Source: an uncultured Alphaproteobacteria bacterium (GTDB taxonomy: Bacteria; Pseudomonadota; Alphaproteobacteria; Caulobacterales; Caulobacteraceae). From it: 64,000 bases of DNA. A program made the position numbers and the translations under genes. The stretch's first letter is position 1. Each line of letters opens with the position of its first letter. The stretch covers positions 46,882 to 110,881 of the forward strand of contig CAIJOB010000019.1 of the NCBI GenBank assembly GCA_903822175.1, given 5' to 3'. Below, piece after piece: positions 44,458-54,335 of this stretch. The notes beneath the pieces are model-generated. The model was given only the letters and a program-made list of their open reading frames with translations, did no database searches and was not told where the DNA came from.

Positions 44458-45281
44458 GCGGCTTCCGAAGCCGCGTCAGACGCCGTCAACGCCTGATAGG
44501 CCGCCGCCCAGGGCGCGCAGCTCACCACGATGGCGAAGGGGCCGAACAGGAAGGGCGCGATGGCCTGCAGCAGGAAGAGGCCGGGATGGTCGCGGAAACC
44601 TTCCGGGCCGGCCAGATTGCCCAGCTCCTGAAAGCCAACCACCGAGAGCGTCAGCAGGAAGAACGCGCCCCAGACCAGCACGCTCATCAACAGGCCGAGG
44701 CACCCGGCCAGCAGCGTCATCCCCACCAGCGACCAGGTGTGGCCGCGGCTGAGGCGCCAGGAGCGGGCGAAGTCGATCCTCCGCTCGGCGACGCATATCG
44801 GCGCCGCGAAGCTCAGGCGCATGAGCAGCCAGAAGCCGACGACGATGGCGGCCAGGGCCACCGCGCCGCTGGCCACGGGCGGCGCGGCCCGAGCTACGCC
44901 CACGGCCAAAAGCGCCAGCGCGCCGACGCCTGCCGCCAGGACCAGCGTGACGCCGATCCCGCGAAGTTCATCCGCACCGAACCGCAGATAGAGCCAGCCG
45001 CGCTCTTCGGGCCGGAACATCAGTCGATAGAGGGCCATGCCGATCATCAACTGCAGGACCAGGGTCGCCACCGACACCAAGGGCCCGCCGATCACCGCAC
45101 CGAACTGCGAGGCGTCGCCGCCGGCCGTCGCGGCATAGAACACGCCGGCGATCACGAAGACCGCGACCGCGGCGACCAGGGCCACCAGGTTGAAGCCGGC
45201 CCAGCCGACGATGACACGCCAATCTCTGCGGATGACCTGGAAGCCTTCCAGGGCCGCGTCGCTGGCGGAAAAGCGGGCCAT
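44454..45281 (-). CDS. Multi-pass membrane protein, paralogue of the upstream gene
   Basis: A 275-residue protein with about six helices. It shares ordered motifs with its neighbour: SDAALEGF at the N-terminus, YRLMFRPEERGWLYLRFGADELR at about residue 85, and RLSFAAPICVAERRIDFARSWRLSRGHTW at about 155. These fix the pair as tandem duplicates that have diverged widely. The family is not named; many Caulobacterales carry it. Only 8 bp separate the two genes, so they form an operon. Confidence 0.7.
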   Translation of the reverse strand: MARFSASDAALEGFQVIRRDWRVIVGWAGFNLVALVAAVAVFVIAGVFYAATAGGDASQFGAVIGGPLVSVATLVLQLMIGMALYRLMFRPEERGWLYLRFGADELRGIGVTLVLAAGVGALALLAVGVARAAPPVASGAVALAAIVVGFWLLMRLSFAAPICVAERRIDFARSWRLSRGHTWSLVGMTLLAGCLGLLMSVLVWGAFFLLTLSVVGFQELGNLAGPEGFRDHPGLFLLQAIAPFLFGPFAIVVSCAPWAAAYQALTASDAASEAA

Positions 45282-45289
45282 CTGTGGGC

Positions 45290-46216
45290 TCAGCCCGCCT
45301 CGGGCTGAACGCTCAGCGGCCGGGCCGGCGGGTCGCCGTGCAGCTGCTGATAGGCCACCGCGCCGGGCGCCGCCATCACCGCGTTCCAGAGCGCGCTGAA
45401 CACGCTGGAAAGGATCATCGAGGCGATCAGGCCGATGCTGAGATAGCTGCGCAGGGTCACATCCTTGGGGTTCAGGATCGAGCCCAGGTCGGAGATCTGG
45501 CCGCCGGTCAGCAACACCACCACGCCAGCCGCGCCGGTAAACACCACCAGCGCCAGGAAGCCGACCACCACCACACAGGCCAGCGCCAGGACATAGGCCC
45601 CGAACAGCCGCCAGAACTGGCCGCGCGTCAGGCCCCAGGATTCGAACACCGCCAGGCGCCGCTCGGCGAAGGTCGCGACCGGCGCCAGCGACAGCCGCAC
45701 CAGGACGTAGACGATCACCCCAAAGGAGATCGGAATCGACAGCCAGCCCAGGAAGCCCTGGACCGCGGGCCCCGCCAGGCTCCCCAGTGCGACGACGATG
45801 CCGGAGACCATGCCGACGCCCACCACCAGGCCGATGAACAGCACGATGTAGATCAGCGTCAGGCCCATCAGGCGCAGCTCGTCCGCGCCTAGCCGCAGGT
45901 AGCCGAAGCGGGTGTCGTCATGCCGGAAAATCAGCCGATAGACCGCCGCGGCCATGATGTTCAGCACCGCCAGGCCCAGCAGGATCACCGGCGCGGTGAG
46001 GATCAGGGCGTCCAGCAGCTGGGGCCCGGTCATCACGTCGCTGGCGCTGATGGTCTCGAGCCCGTGCTTCACGCTGGCGGGCATGAAGGCGTCGATCACC
46101 CCGCTCAGCACGTTGACCAGCAGCGATGCCGCCGCCCAGATGCCAAAAGCCTTGGGATTCTCGCGGGTAAGCCGAAAACCTTCGAGCGCCGCGTCAGAGG
46201 GTGAAAACCCCGCCAT
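45290..46216 (-). CDS. Multi-pass membrane protein, first of a tandem pair
   Basis: A 308-residue protein with about six helices and an N-terminal cytoplasmic SPSDAALEGFRLTRENP. The motifs YRLIFRHDDTRFGYLRLGADELR and RLSLAPVATFAERRLAVFESWGLTRGQFW align with its neighbour. Function unknown; a hetero-oligomeric membrane complex of the two is possible. Confidence 0.7.
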   Translation of the reverse strand: MAGFSPSDAALEGFRLTRENPKAFGIWAAASLLVNVLSGVIDAFMPASVKHGLETISASDVMTGPQLLDALILTAPVILLGLAVLNIMAAAVYRLIFRHDDTRFGYLRLGADELRLMGLTLIYIVLFIGLVVGVGMVSGIVVALGSLAGPAVQGFLGWLSIPISFGVIVYVLVRLSLAPVATFAERRLAVFESWGLTRGQFWRLFGAYVLALACVVVVGFLALVVFTGAAGVVVLLTGGQISDLGSILNPKDVTLRSYLSIGLIASMILSSVFSALWNAVMAAPGAVAYQQLHGDPPARPLSVQPEAG

Positions 46217-46363
46217 CCTCGTCCTTCAAGGCCCGACCCGCGACGTAGGTCTACGCCGTGGGAAACGAGTCAGCCTCCCCTTTGGATGCAAGGGTGGGGC
46301 TCGGCCCCCTCGCGTGCAAGGCCCTGCTCGCGATCTGACACGATCGTTGCTAGTTAGCCACGC

Positions 46364-47755
46364 ATGACGAACGGAAAAGTCTCTGGTCCAGTGCATGTGA
46401 TAGGCGGCGGCCTCGCCGGGTCCGAGGCGGCGTGGCAGATCGCTGAGGCGGGCGTCCCGGTGGTGTTGCACGAGATGCGCCCGGTGCGCGGCACCGACGC
46501 CCACCAGACCGACCGCCTGGCCGAGCTGGTCTGCTCCAACTCCTTCCGCGCCGACGACTGGACGGGCAATGCGGTGGGCCTGCTGCACGCCGAGATGCGC
46601 CGGCTGGGCTCGATCATCCTTTCGTGCGGCGACGCCCATCAGGTGCCGGCCGGCGGCGCGCTGGCCGTCGACCGCGACGGCTTCGCCCAGGCGGTGACGG
46701 AACGTCTGGAGGCCCACCCATTGGTGACCATCGCCCGCGAGGAGGTCGCCGGCTTGCCGCCCGCCGAGTGGGACAGCGTGGTGGTCGCCACAGGTCCCCT
46801 CACCTCTCCGGCGCTCAGCGAGGCGATCCTCAAGCTGACCGGCGAAGGCGAGCTGTCGTTCTTCGACGCCATCGCCCCGATCATCCACCTGGACAGCGTC
46901 GACATGGGCAAGGCGTGGCGTCAGTCTCGCTACGACAAGGAAGGCCCCGGCGGCGACGCGGCGGCCTACATCAACTGCCCGATGGACAAGGACCAGTACG
47001 AGGCTTTCATCGACGCCCTGCTGGGCGGGCCGAAATCGGAGTTCAAGGACTGGGAGCACGTCCCCTATTTCGACGGCTGCCTGCCCATCGAGGTTATGGC
47101 TGAGCGCGGGCGCGAGACCCTGCGCCATGGGCCGATGAAGCCGGTCGGCCTGACCAATGAACACGACCCGCAGACCAAGGCCTGGGCCGTCGTCCAGCTA
47201 CGCCAGGACAATGCGCTGGGCACCCTATGGAACATGGTCGGCTTCCAGACCAAGCTGAAGCACGGCGCCCAGACCGACATCTTCCGGATGATCCCGGGTC
47301 TGGAGAAGGCGGTGTTCGCGAGGCTCGGCGGCCTGCATCGCAACACCTTCCTGAACAGCCCCAAGCTGCTGGACGGATCGCTGCGGCTGAAGGCCGATCC
47401 GAGGATGCGGTTCGCGGGCCAGGTGACCGGCGTCGAGGGTTACGTCGAGAGCGCCGCCATCGGCCTGCTGGCCGGCCGTTTCGCCGCCGCCGAGCGCCTG
47501 GGCCGCGCGCCCGCGCCGCCGCCGCCCACGACGGCCCTGGGGGCCCTGATCGGCCATATTACCGGCGGGCACCTGGACGGCGGCAAGGGCTCGTTCCAGC
47601 CGATGAACATCAACTACGGCCTGCTGCCGCCGATCGAGGATGCGCCCCGGCACGGCGAGGACGGCAAGCGCCTGCCGCACAAGGAACGCGGGCGGGCCAA
47701 GAAGCGGCTGGTGGGCGAACGCGCGCTCGCCGATCTGGACGTCTGGGCGGGCTAG
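46364..47755 (+). CDS. trmFO: Methylenetetrahydrofolate-tRNA-(uracil-54-C5)-methyltransferase (TrmFO)
   Basis: A 463-residue FAD/folate-dependent enzyme that makes 5-methyluridine at position 54 in the T loop of tRNAs, using methylenetetrahydrofolate. [29 protein letters not shown] is the FAD-binding start; [14 protein letters not shown] with its cysteine, [12 protein letters not shown] and [20 protein letters not shown] are diagnostic. Length is normal. Its stop shares CTAG with lctP. Confidence 0.97.
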   Translation: MTNGKVSGPVHVIGGGLAGSEAAWQIAEAGVPVVLHEMRPVRGTDAHQTDRLAELVCSNSFRADDWTGNAVGLLHAEMRRLGSIILSCGDAHQVPAGGALAVDRDGFAQAVTERLEAHPLVTIAREEVAGLPPAEWDSVVVATGPLTSPALSEAILKLTGEGELSFFDAIAPIIHLDSVDMGKAWRQSRYDKEGPGGDAAAYINCPMDKDQYEAFIDALLGGPKSEFKDWEHVPYFDGCLPIEVMAERGRETLRHGPMKPVGLTNEHDPQTKAWAVVQLRQDNALGTLWNMVGFQTKLKHGAQTDIFRMIPGLEKAVFARLGGLHRNTFLNSPKLLDGSLRLKADPRMRFAGQVTGVEGYVESAAIGLLAGRFAAAERLGRAPAPPPPTTALGALIGHITGGHLDGGKGSFQPMNINYGLLPPIEDAPRHGEDGKRLPHKERGRAKKRLVGERALADLDVWAG

Positions 47756-49362
47756 TTCGCCGGGATGATCCAGGGGATCAGATACTGCTGAGCCGCCGCC
47801 AGCGCGCCCAGGATCACGGTCAGAATGATGCTGTGCGGGAAGGTGCGGGCGAAGATCTTGCCTTCCTGCCCGCTCATCCCGGTCACCGAGACGCCGGTGG
47901 CGATGTTCTGCGGCGAGATCATCTTGCCCATCACCCCGCCTGAGGAATTGGTGGCGGCGAACAGCACCGGGCTGAGGTTCAGCTGATTGGCGGCCACGAC
48001 CTGCAGGTTGCCGAACAACGCGTTGCCCGACGTGTCGCTGCCGGACAGCATCACCGCCATCCAGCCCAGGAACGGCGATAGCAGGACGAAGGCGTGGCCC
48101 GTCGAGGCGGCGCCGAGGCCGAGCGTGTAGGCCAAACCCGAATAGTTCATCAGATAGGCCAAACCGACGATCAGCATGACCGTCACCACCGCCTTCCAGG
48201 CCTGGCGCACGGTCTGGACGGCGCAACCGACGAAGGCGGCGGGAGACAGCCTGACAGTCGCGGCGGTGATGACGGCGGCCACCAGGATCGCTGTGCCGGT
48301 GGCCAGCGGCTGGAAGCTCCAGACCGCGGCGTAGGGCTTGTCGTGGTAGAGGGTGATGGAAATCGCCTTGTCGAGTAGCGGCCAATGGATGGCCTGCTGG
48401 CCGATGTTGGCGACCTTGAAGGTGGTCCATAGCACCACCGTCGCCGAGATGATCGCCCAGGGCAGCCAGCCCTGCCAGGCCGGCGGCGCGCCGGCGGGCC
48501 GAACCTCCAGCGCGCCCTCGCCCTGGATCGCGAAGGCTGGGTCCGGCGCCGGGCGCCAGACCTTGAGGAACGCCAGGGTCACCGCCAGCGAGAGCAGCGA
48601 GGCCAGCACGTCGGTCAGCGTGTAGTCGATGTAGTTGGAGGCCGCGAACTGGCCCGCCGCGAAGCTCAAGCCCGCCACCGCCAGCACCGGCCACAGCGCC
48701 TTGACCGAGCGCCAGCCGCCATAAAGGCCCATGACATAGAAGGGCAGGATCGCCGCCATCACCGGCAGCTGGCGCCCGATCATCGCGGCGAGCGCATGGG
48801 TCGGTAAGCCCGTCACCGAGGCCAGCACCGTCACCGGCGCGCCCAGAGCGCCGAACGCCACCGGGGCGGTGTCGAAGATCAGCACCATCACCAGGGCCTC
48901 CATCGGCGGGAAGCCGACGAGGATCAGCAGGGAGCCGGTGATCGCTACGGGCGTCCCGAAGCCCGCGACGCCTTCCAGGAGCGCGCCAAAGCAGAAGCCG
49001 ATGACGATCAGCACGATGCGCCGGTCGTTCGGCATGTTGGTGATCACCCACGACCGGAAGGCGTCGAAACGCCCCGAGACCACGGCGATGTTGTAGACAA
49101 GCAGCGCCGCCAGCACGATCCACATCACCGGCCAGAGCGCGAACACCGCCCCGTTGGCGACCGCGCTGAAGGCGAGCACGGCCGGCAGCTTCCAGACCGA
49201 AACCGCGATCGCCAGCCCGACCGCCAGCCCGCCGAGCGAGGCCTGCCAGGCCGGCCGGCGCAGCACGCCCAGGAGCAGGAGCACGGTGGCGATCGGCAGA
49301 GCCGCGACCAGGAACGACAGCGGCAAGCTGTCCGCCACCGGCGTCAAAAGCTGCTTGAACAC
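47752..49362 (-). CDS. lctP: L-lactate permease
   Basis: A 536-residue membrane transporter of the LctP family, with about 13 helices. [38 protein letters not shown] is the usual start, and [50 protein letters not shown] is highly characteristic. It imports L-lactate (and glycolate) with protons. GTG at 49360-49362 is the start, with GGGAGG 8 bp upstream. No lactate dehydrogenase gene is adjacent. Confidence 0.93.
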   Translation of the reverse strand: MFKQLLTPVADSLPLSFLVAALPIATVLLLLGVLRRPAWQASLGGLAVGLAIAVSVWKLPAVLAFSAVANGAVFALWPVMWIVLAALLVYNIAVVSGRFDAFRSWVITNMPNDRRIVLIVIGFCFGALLEGVAGFGTPVAITGSLLILVGFPPMEALVMVLIFDTAPVAFGALGAPVTVLASVTGLPTHALAAMIGRQLPVMAAILPFYVMGLYGGWRSVKALWPVLAVAGLSFAAGQFAASNYIDYTLTDVLASLLSLAVTLAFLKVWRPAPDPAFAIQGEGALEVRPAGAPPAWQGWLPWAIISATVVLWTTFKVANIGQQAIHWPLLDKAISITLYHDKPYAAVWSFQPLATGTAILVAAVITAATVRLSPAAFVGCAVQTVRQAWKAVVTVMLIVGLAYLMNYSGLAYTLGLGAASTGHAFVLLSPFLGWMAVMLSGSDTSGNALFGNLQVVAANQLNLSPVLFAATNSSGGVMGKMISPQNIATGVSVTGMSGQEGKIFARTFPHSIILTVILGALAAAQQYLIPWIIPAN

Positions 49363-49462
49363 CTAAGCGCCTCCCATCCCGGCGGGCGGCCTCTTGCCGG
49401 GACGCCTCAGCGGCGGAGCTTGGCGGACGCCGACCGATTGGCAAGCGGCATCTCGTGAGCCG

Positions 49463-50155
49463 TCAGATCTTGCCGCGCGCCACGGCGATGGTCAGGCGCA
49501 GCCGGCGGGCGAAGTCGTTGCTGGCCGGGCGTCCCGCCAGCGCCGCATGCGCCACCGCCGGGAAGGCCGCGACGCTGAGGTTCCGCGAGGCGCTGCGCGC
49601 GGCATGGATCACCTTCAGGAAGGTCGGCCTCAGGTCGGGCGCCTCGGCGAGCCGCTTGCCCAGCGCCCAGGCCGAACCTCCGGCCAGGGCCATCTTGGCG
49701 TCGGTCGCAGGGTCGAGAATCTCGGCCGCCAGCTGCGCGGAAAGCCCACCGGTGTCTCGCGCCCAATCCAGGACCTCGCCCTCCTCCATCGGCGCGGGAT
49801 CGAGCTCGCGGTAGCGGCCGTCGATCATCGCCTCCAGAGGCTCGCGCTTCAGCCCGCGCCGTTCGACCGCGCGCAGCAAGGCCTGGGCGGTGGGATGCTG
49901 GCGCACCGGGCGGCCTTCGAAGATCTCGTCGAGCGCCTCGCGCCACCAGGTCAGGCGCACCTCGGCCAGCAGCGAATTGGAGGCCACGCGGGGTGCGCGG
50001 GCCAGTTCGTTGTCAAAGGCGTAGATCGCCACCACGTCGGCGCGCGTCTCGCCGGCCCCGATGAACCGGCTGGACAGCCAGCGGTCCGGGTCGATCCGGC
50101 GGATCAGGCCGTCCAGGTCGCCCTGTCCGGCGCTTATGGCGTCAGGCTCGCTCAT
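49463..50155 (-). CDS. Squalene/phytoene synthase family protein (NDUFAF6-like)
   Basis: A 230-residue protein of the all-helical isoprenoid synthase fold. FDNELARAPRVASNSLLAEVRLTWWREALDEIFEGRP is the family N-terminal segment. The two aspartate-rich DxxxD motifs of true squalene synthase are not both intact (ARDTGGLSAQLAAEIL replaces the second), so it is more like the NDUFAF6 complex I assembly factor than an active synthase. It lies near secDF and a Mth938/NDUFAF3-like gene, an order I believe recurs in alphaproteobacteria. Confidence 0.75.
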   Translation of the reverse strand: MSEPDAISAGQGDLDGLIRRIDPDRWLSSRFIGAGETRADVVAIYAFDNELARAPRVASNSLLAEVRLTWWREALDEIFEGRPVRQHPTAQALLRAVERRGLKREPLEAMIDGRYRELDPAPMEEGEVLDWARDTGGLSAQLAAEILDPATDAKMALAGGSAWALGKRLAEAPDLRPTFLKVIHAARSASRNLSVAAFPAVAHAALAGRPASNDFARRLRLTIAVARGKI

Positions 50156-50164
50156 CGGCGCCTA

Positions 50165-50194
50165 TGAAAAGGCCCGCCGGTTAAGGCGGGCCTT
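50165..50194 (-). terminator. Intrinsic terminator downstream of the PuuD-like gene
   Basis: AAGGCCCGCC (50169-50178), loop of 6, GGCGGGCCTT (50185-50194). Read on the minus strand it is followed by TTTTC, so it ends leftward transcripts from 50231-50842. It sits 10 bp upstream of the squalene-synthase-like start, insulating that gene. Confidence 0.8.
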
Positions 50195-50230
50195 CCCGAT
50201 TTCAGATTTCGGCCCCCAGGCAGTTTGGGA

Positions 50231-50842
50231 TCAGCCGTACAGGGTCTGCGACATGGTCATGGACACCAGCATGGGCAGCGACAGCAGCAGGTTGGTTCGC
50301 GAGCCCATCATGGCGACGCGCGCCGCCTTGGCCTTGGTATCGGCGTCCGCCTCCACCAAGCCCAGCGCCCGCTTCTGGTTCGGCCAGATGATGCCCCAGA
50401 CGTTGAGCATCATGATGATGCCCAGCCACATGCCCAGGCCCAGCAGGAGATAGTGGGTCTTGTCGGCGGCGTCGGTCCCGGCGAAGCCGAGGCTGAGGGT
50501 CTGACCGATGTAGTGGCGCTGTCCCGCGATCGCCAAGCCCATGATCACCGTCGCCAGCGCCGCCCAGCGGAACCAGAACAGCGCCTCGGGCGCGATGTAC
50601 TTCGACACGCCCGGCTTCAGCTCGGCGGGCACCGCCGGCATGACGCGGATCTGGACGAAGTTGAAATAGTAGAGGAGCCCGATCCACAGGATGCCGAAGA
50701 ACACGTGCATCCAGCGCATCACCGCCTCGATGAACGATGAGTCCGTCCCATGCGGCCCGGTCGCGAAGCCGACGATCATCAACACCGCCAGCACAAGGCC
50801 GACGATGAACGTGTTGCGGAAATTTGAAAGAAGTCCGGCCAT
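50231..50842 (-). CDS. Urate hydroxylase PuuD-like membrane protein (short form)
   Basis: A 203-residue protein with about five helices. MRWMHVFFGILWIGLLYYFNFVQ and PEALFWFRWAALATVIMGL match the N-terminal membrane domain of PuuD (Urate_ox_N). The C-terminal cytochrome c domain of full PuuD (about 400 residues) is missing. A histidine in WMHVFFG may bind haem. Whether it still oxidises urate is unknown; no purine genes are nearby. Confidence 0.7.
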   Translation of the reverse strand: MAGLLSNFRNTFIVGLVLAVLMIVGFATGPHGTDSSFIEAVMRWMHVFFGILWIGLLYYFNFVQIRVMPAVPAELKPGVSKYIAPEALFWFRWAALATVIMGLAIAGQRHYIGQTLSLGFAGTDAADKTHYLLLGLGMWLGIIMMLNVWGIIWPNQKRALGLVEADADTKAKAARVAMMGSRTNLLLSLPMLVSMTMSQTLYG

Positions 50843-50908
50843 CTGAGCGCCCTCGTGATTCCTACCCTGACACTCAGGTATAGGGCGTTTTGACGCGGGC
50901 GGAAACGA

Positions 50909-51268
50909 TCAGACCGCGATCAGTGCGGTAGCGAGCCTGCGGCCCTCGGAGGTCAGGACATTGTAGAGCCTGGCGGCGGCGGGCGTGTCCATGAATTCCA
51001 GGCCCATGCCCGCGACCAGCAGGGCCTCACGGATGGCCCGCGGCGGCTGGGCGTTACGCGCGCCCACGCCCAATAGCAGGAACTCCACCTCGGCGCGGCC
51101 GGCGACGAACACGGGCGCAAGGCTCTCCACCGTGAGATCGGCGAAGGCCACGACCGGCCAAACCTGCGGCTGGTCGGCGACGATCACCAACGAGCCGGCA
51201 TACCATTCGCCGGACAGGCGGAAGCCGCCGTCGCCGTAGGCGTCGATGGAAGGCGCGTCGCGGGCCAC
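50909..51268 (-). CDS. Mth938-like domain protein (NDUFAF3-like)
   Basis: A 119-residue protein of the Mth938/NDUFAF3 fold: IDAYGDGGFRLSGEWYAGSLVI at the start, AEVEFLLLGVGARNAQPPRAIREALLVAGMGLEFMDTPAAARLYNVL at the core. Its mitochondrial relative NDUFAF3 is a complex I assembly factor. GTG at 51266-51268 starts the frame. It lies 21 bp after the secF stop and is part of the yajC-secD-secF transcript. Confidence 0.85.
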   Translation of the reverse strand: MARDAPSIDAYGDGGFRLSGEWYAGSLVIVADQPQVWPVVAFADLTVESLAPVFVAGRAEVEFLLLGVGARNAQPPRAIREALLVAGMGLEFMDTPAAARLYNVLTSEGRRLATALIAV

Positions 51269-51289
51269 CGCCCTGCCCTTGCCGCCCGC

Positions 51290-52267
51290 CTAGCGGACTT
51301 TGACGGGCGTCAGCGGCTCGGCGACCTCGTCCTCGCCGCCACGCTTGACGCCCCAGAGCAGGATCACCGGGGCTGCGATGTAGATCGACGAGTAGGTGCC
51401 GATGGCGATGCCGAACAGCATGATCACCGACAGGCCGTAGAGGGTCGGGCCGCCGAAGAAGGCCAGGGCCAGCAGGGCCAGCACCGCGGTCATCGAGGTG
51501 ATGATCGTCCGGGTCAGCATCTCGTTGATCGACATGTCGATCACTTCGCCCAGCGGCATGCGCTTGTACTTGCGCAGGTTCTCGCGGAACCGGTCGAACA
51601 CCACGACCGTGTCGTTCATCGAATAGCCGATGATCGTCAGGATCGCGGCCACCGACCGCAAGTCGAACTCGATCTTGCCGAACCGGCCCATGATGGCGAT
51701 CAGGCCGAAGGTCAGGAAGACGTCGTGGAACAGGGCCGCGACCGCGCCCAGGCCGAACTGCAGCTCGAAGCGGAACCAGATGTAGAGCAGCATGGCCAGG
51801 ATCGCGAGGCCGAGGCCCAGCAGGCCCTTGCCGAGCAGCTCGCCCGAGACGGTCGGGCCGACGACGTCGGTGCTGGCGAACTTCACCTTGCCGAACGACT
51901 GGGTCAGCGCGCCCTCGACGCGGGTGACCGTGGCGCTGATGTCGGCGCCCTTGGGGGCCTCAAACTTGACGAGCGCCGAGTCCTGGCCGGCCGCGACCAC
52001 GGTCTCGTTCAGGTTCAGCCCTTGCAGGGCCGCATGGATCTTTGCCGGATCGGCCGCCTGTGGTGCGGTCGAGATATCCATGACGGTGCCGCCCTGGAAG
52101 TCGATGCCGCACGCCAGGCCTCCGCAAGGCGCCTTGAAGGGCGTCAAGGTCAGGAACAGCGAGCCGGCCACCGCGATGACCGACAGCGCCGCGAACAGCC
52201 GCGACAACCGCACGAACTTGAAGTGGGTGCGGACCGGCAGAACCTTGATGAAGGGCCAGAATTTCAT
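51290..52267 (-). CDS. secF: Protein translocase subunit SecF
   Basis: A 325-residue RND-like membrane protein with six helices. GIDFQGGTVMDI starts the P1-like loop; MLLYIWFRFELQFGLGAVAALFHDVFLTFGLIAIM and GYSMNDTVVVFDRFRENLRK are strongly conserved and include the proton-path residues. It partners SecD to draw polypeptides from SecYEG. The gene lies 12 bp after secD. Confidence 0.97.
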   Translation of the reverse strand: MKFWPFIKVLPVRTHFKFVRLSRLFAALSVIAVAGSLFLTLTPFKAPCGGLACGIDFQGGTVMDISTAPQAADPAKIHAALQGLNLNETVVAAGQDSALVKFEAPKGADISATVTRVEGALTQSFGKVKFASTDVVGPTVSGELLGKGLLGLGLAILAMLLYIWFRFELQFGLGAVAALFHDVFLTFGLIAIMGRFGKIEFDLRSVAAILTIIGYSMNDTVVVFDRFRENLRKYKRMPLGEVIDMSINEMLTRTIITSMTAVLALLALAFFGGPTLYGLSVIMLFGIAIGTYSSIYIAAPVILLWGVKRGGEDEVAEPLTPVKVR

Positions 52268-52279
52268 GGGCTGGCGTCC

Positions 52280-53887
52280 TTACGCGATCGGCAGGGTCTT
52301 CGGACGGGCGGCTTTGAACCACCAGGCCAGAAGAACTTGGGTGACGAGAACCGCCGAGAACACGGTGGTGAAGACGCCGATCGCCAACGTCCAGGCAAAG
52401 CCCTTCACCGGGCCGGACCCCAGGTTGAACATGATCAGGGCCGAGAAGATGTGGGTCATGTTGGCGTCGAAGATGGTGCCCCAGGCCCGCGCGAATCCCG
52501 ACTCCATCGAAGAGATCAGGTTCTTGCCGGAGCGCAGTTCGTCACGCATCCGCTCATAGATCAGCACGTTGGCGTCGACCGCGACGGCGAGTGTCAGGAT
52601 CAGGCCGGCGATGCCAGGCAACGTCAGCGTCACCTGGGTGAAGCTCATCACCCCAATGATCATCACCGCGTTGACCGCCAGCGCGATCAGCGAGATGCCG
52701 CCGAACAGGCCGCCGTAGATCAGCAGCATGAAGATCATGGTGGCGACCAGGCCGATGATGGCCGAGGTCGTGCCGGCCTTGACGGCGTCGGCCCCCAGTT
52801 CGGCGCCCACGGTCCGCTGTTCCTCGACCTTCATCGGCGCGGGCAGCGCGCCGGCGCGTAGCAGGACGGCGAGATCGGTGGCGCTCTCGGTCGTGAAGTT
52901 GCCGGTGATCTGGCCCGAGCCGCCCGGGATCGGACCCAGGATATTCGGCGCGGAGATCACCTTCTTGTCGAGCACGATGGCGAAGCGCTTGCCGACGTTC
53001 TGGCGGGTGATGTCGGCAAAGCGGGTCGCGCCAAGGCTGTTCATGCGGAACGACACGAGCGCGCCGCCGCCGCCCTGCTGATCGAAGCCCGGCTGGGCGT
53101 TGGTCAGCATCTCACCGGTGATCGGCGCGCGTTTCTTGACCACATACGACGGAGCGTGGCCGTCGGTGGAGACAAGGACTTCGTCGCCGGGCGGCAGGCG
53201 GCCGGCCGCGACAGCCTCGGGATCGGCGGTCTCGTCGACCATCTGGAACGTCAGCTTGGCCGTCTGGCCGATGATCGCCTTGAGGCGGTCAGGGTCGCTC
53301 TCGCCGGCCGCCTCGATGACGATGCGGTCCTTACCCTGGCGATTGATCTCGGGTTCCTTGGTGCCCATCTGGTCGATCCGCCGGCGGATGACCTCGATGT
53401 TCTGCTCGACCGCGCTAGAGGCTTCGGCATCGAAGGCCTCCTTCACGAAGGCGACATGGATGCGCTGGTCGGCGCCGCTGGAGACGGTGACGTCGCGGGC
53501 GCCGCTGTTGCCGGCGAGCGGCGAGCCCAGCGTCCGGCGCAGCAGCGTCGTCGCATCGTTCAGCTGCGCCGGATCGGTAATCCGCACCGCGATCTCGCCG
53601 TTGGTCACCGCGAGGTCGGTGAAGGCGATGGTCTTGCCGGCCAGGCCGGTGCGGACGTCCTCCGCCATATTGGTCAGCTTCTCGGTGCGCAGTGCGACGG
53701 TATCGACCGAATAGAGCAGGCGCGAACCGCCCTGCAGGTCGAGGCCCAGGTGAAGCGTCGACTTCGGCAAGAAGCCCGGCAGCCCGTCGCGGACCTTGGC
53801 CGGCAGCAGGTTGGGAAGCGTGAACAAGAGGCCGAACACCGTCGCCAGAACGACGAGGATGACCTTCCAGCGGGCAAGATTCATCAT
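52280..53887 (-). CDS. secD: Protein translocase subunit SecD
   Basis: A 535-residue subunit with a large periplasmic P1 domain. LHLGLDLQGGSRLLYSVD near residue 45, GKDRIVIEAAGESDPDRLKAIIGQTAKLTFQMVD, and the membrane segment VAVDANVLIYERMRDELRSG are conserved. It powers late export with the proton gradient. It follows yajC by 16 bp. Confidence 0.97.
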   Translation of the reverse strand: MMNLARWKVILVVLATVFGLLFTLPNLLPAKVRDGLPGFLPKSTLHLGLDLQGGSRLLYSVDTVALRTEKLTNMAEDVRTGLAGKTIAFTDLAVTNGEIAVRITDPAQLNDATTLLRRTLGSPLAGNSGARDVTVSSGADQRIHVAFVKEAFDAEASSAVEQNIEVIRRRIDQMGTKEPEINRQGKDRIVIEAAGESDPDRLKAIIGQTAKLTFQMVDETADPEAVAAGRLPPGDEVLVSTDGHAPSYVVKKRAPITGEMLTNAQPGFDQQGGGGALVSFRMNSLGATRFADITRQNVGKRFAIVLDKKVISAPNILGPIPGGSGQITGNFTTESATDLAVLLRAGALPAPMKVEEQRTVGAELGADAVKAGTTSAIIGLVATMIFMLLIYGGLFGGISLIALAVNAVMIIGVMSFTQVTLTLPGIAGLILTLAVAVDANVLIYERMRDELRSGKNLISSMESGFARAWGTIFDANMTHIFSALIMFNLGSGPVKGFAWTLAIGVFTTVFSAVLVTQVLLAWWFKAARPKTLPIA

Positions 53888-53903
53888 GACGGGTGAAGCG
53901 CTC

Positions 53904-54218
53904 TTAGGTCTTGGCGTCGTTGGCCGGGGCCGGCGCGCCGCGGGCCTGGACCTCGGAAATCATCCCCTTGCGCACCTTGACGGTGACGCCGGTCGCGATC
54001 TCGACGCCCACATCGGCGTCCTCAACGCGGACGATCTTGCCGTGCACGCCCGAGGACAGGACGACGTTGTCGCCGCGCTTGATGCTGGCCAGCATCGCCT
54101 GGTGCGCCTTCATCCGGGTCTGCTGCGGGCGGATCATCAGGAAGTAGAACAGCACCACCAGGCCGATCAGCGGCAGGAACTGGACCAACATGGTCTGCAT
54201 GTCATTGGCGGCGGGCAT
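53904..54218 (-). CDS. yajC: Preprotein translocase subunit YajC
   Basis: A 104-residue single-helix protein (LVQFLPLIGLVVLFYFLMIRPQQTRMKAHQAML) with a basic cytoplasmic tail (RGDNVVLSSGVHGKIVRV). This is YajC, the small partner of SecDF. GGAGAG precedes the ATG at 54216-54218, so the full length is used. It is the first gene of the yajC-secD-secF-Mth938 unit. Confidence 0.95.
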   Translation of the reverse strand: MPAANDMQTMLVQFLPLIGLVVLFYFLMIRPQQTRMKAHQAMLASIKRGDNVVLSSGVHGKIVRVEDADVGVEIATGVTVKVRKGMISEVQARGAPAPANDAKT

Positions 54219-54335
54219 GGACTCTCCGAAAGGCAGTACGGCGCGGCCATTTGGGAGGCCCCGCTCGAAGTCGGCGGAAGCTAAGGGCTACGACCCTGTT
54301 TTGCAATGGAACCAGGGCAGGTTAGGTGTCGCGCA

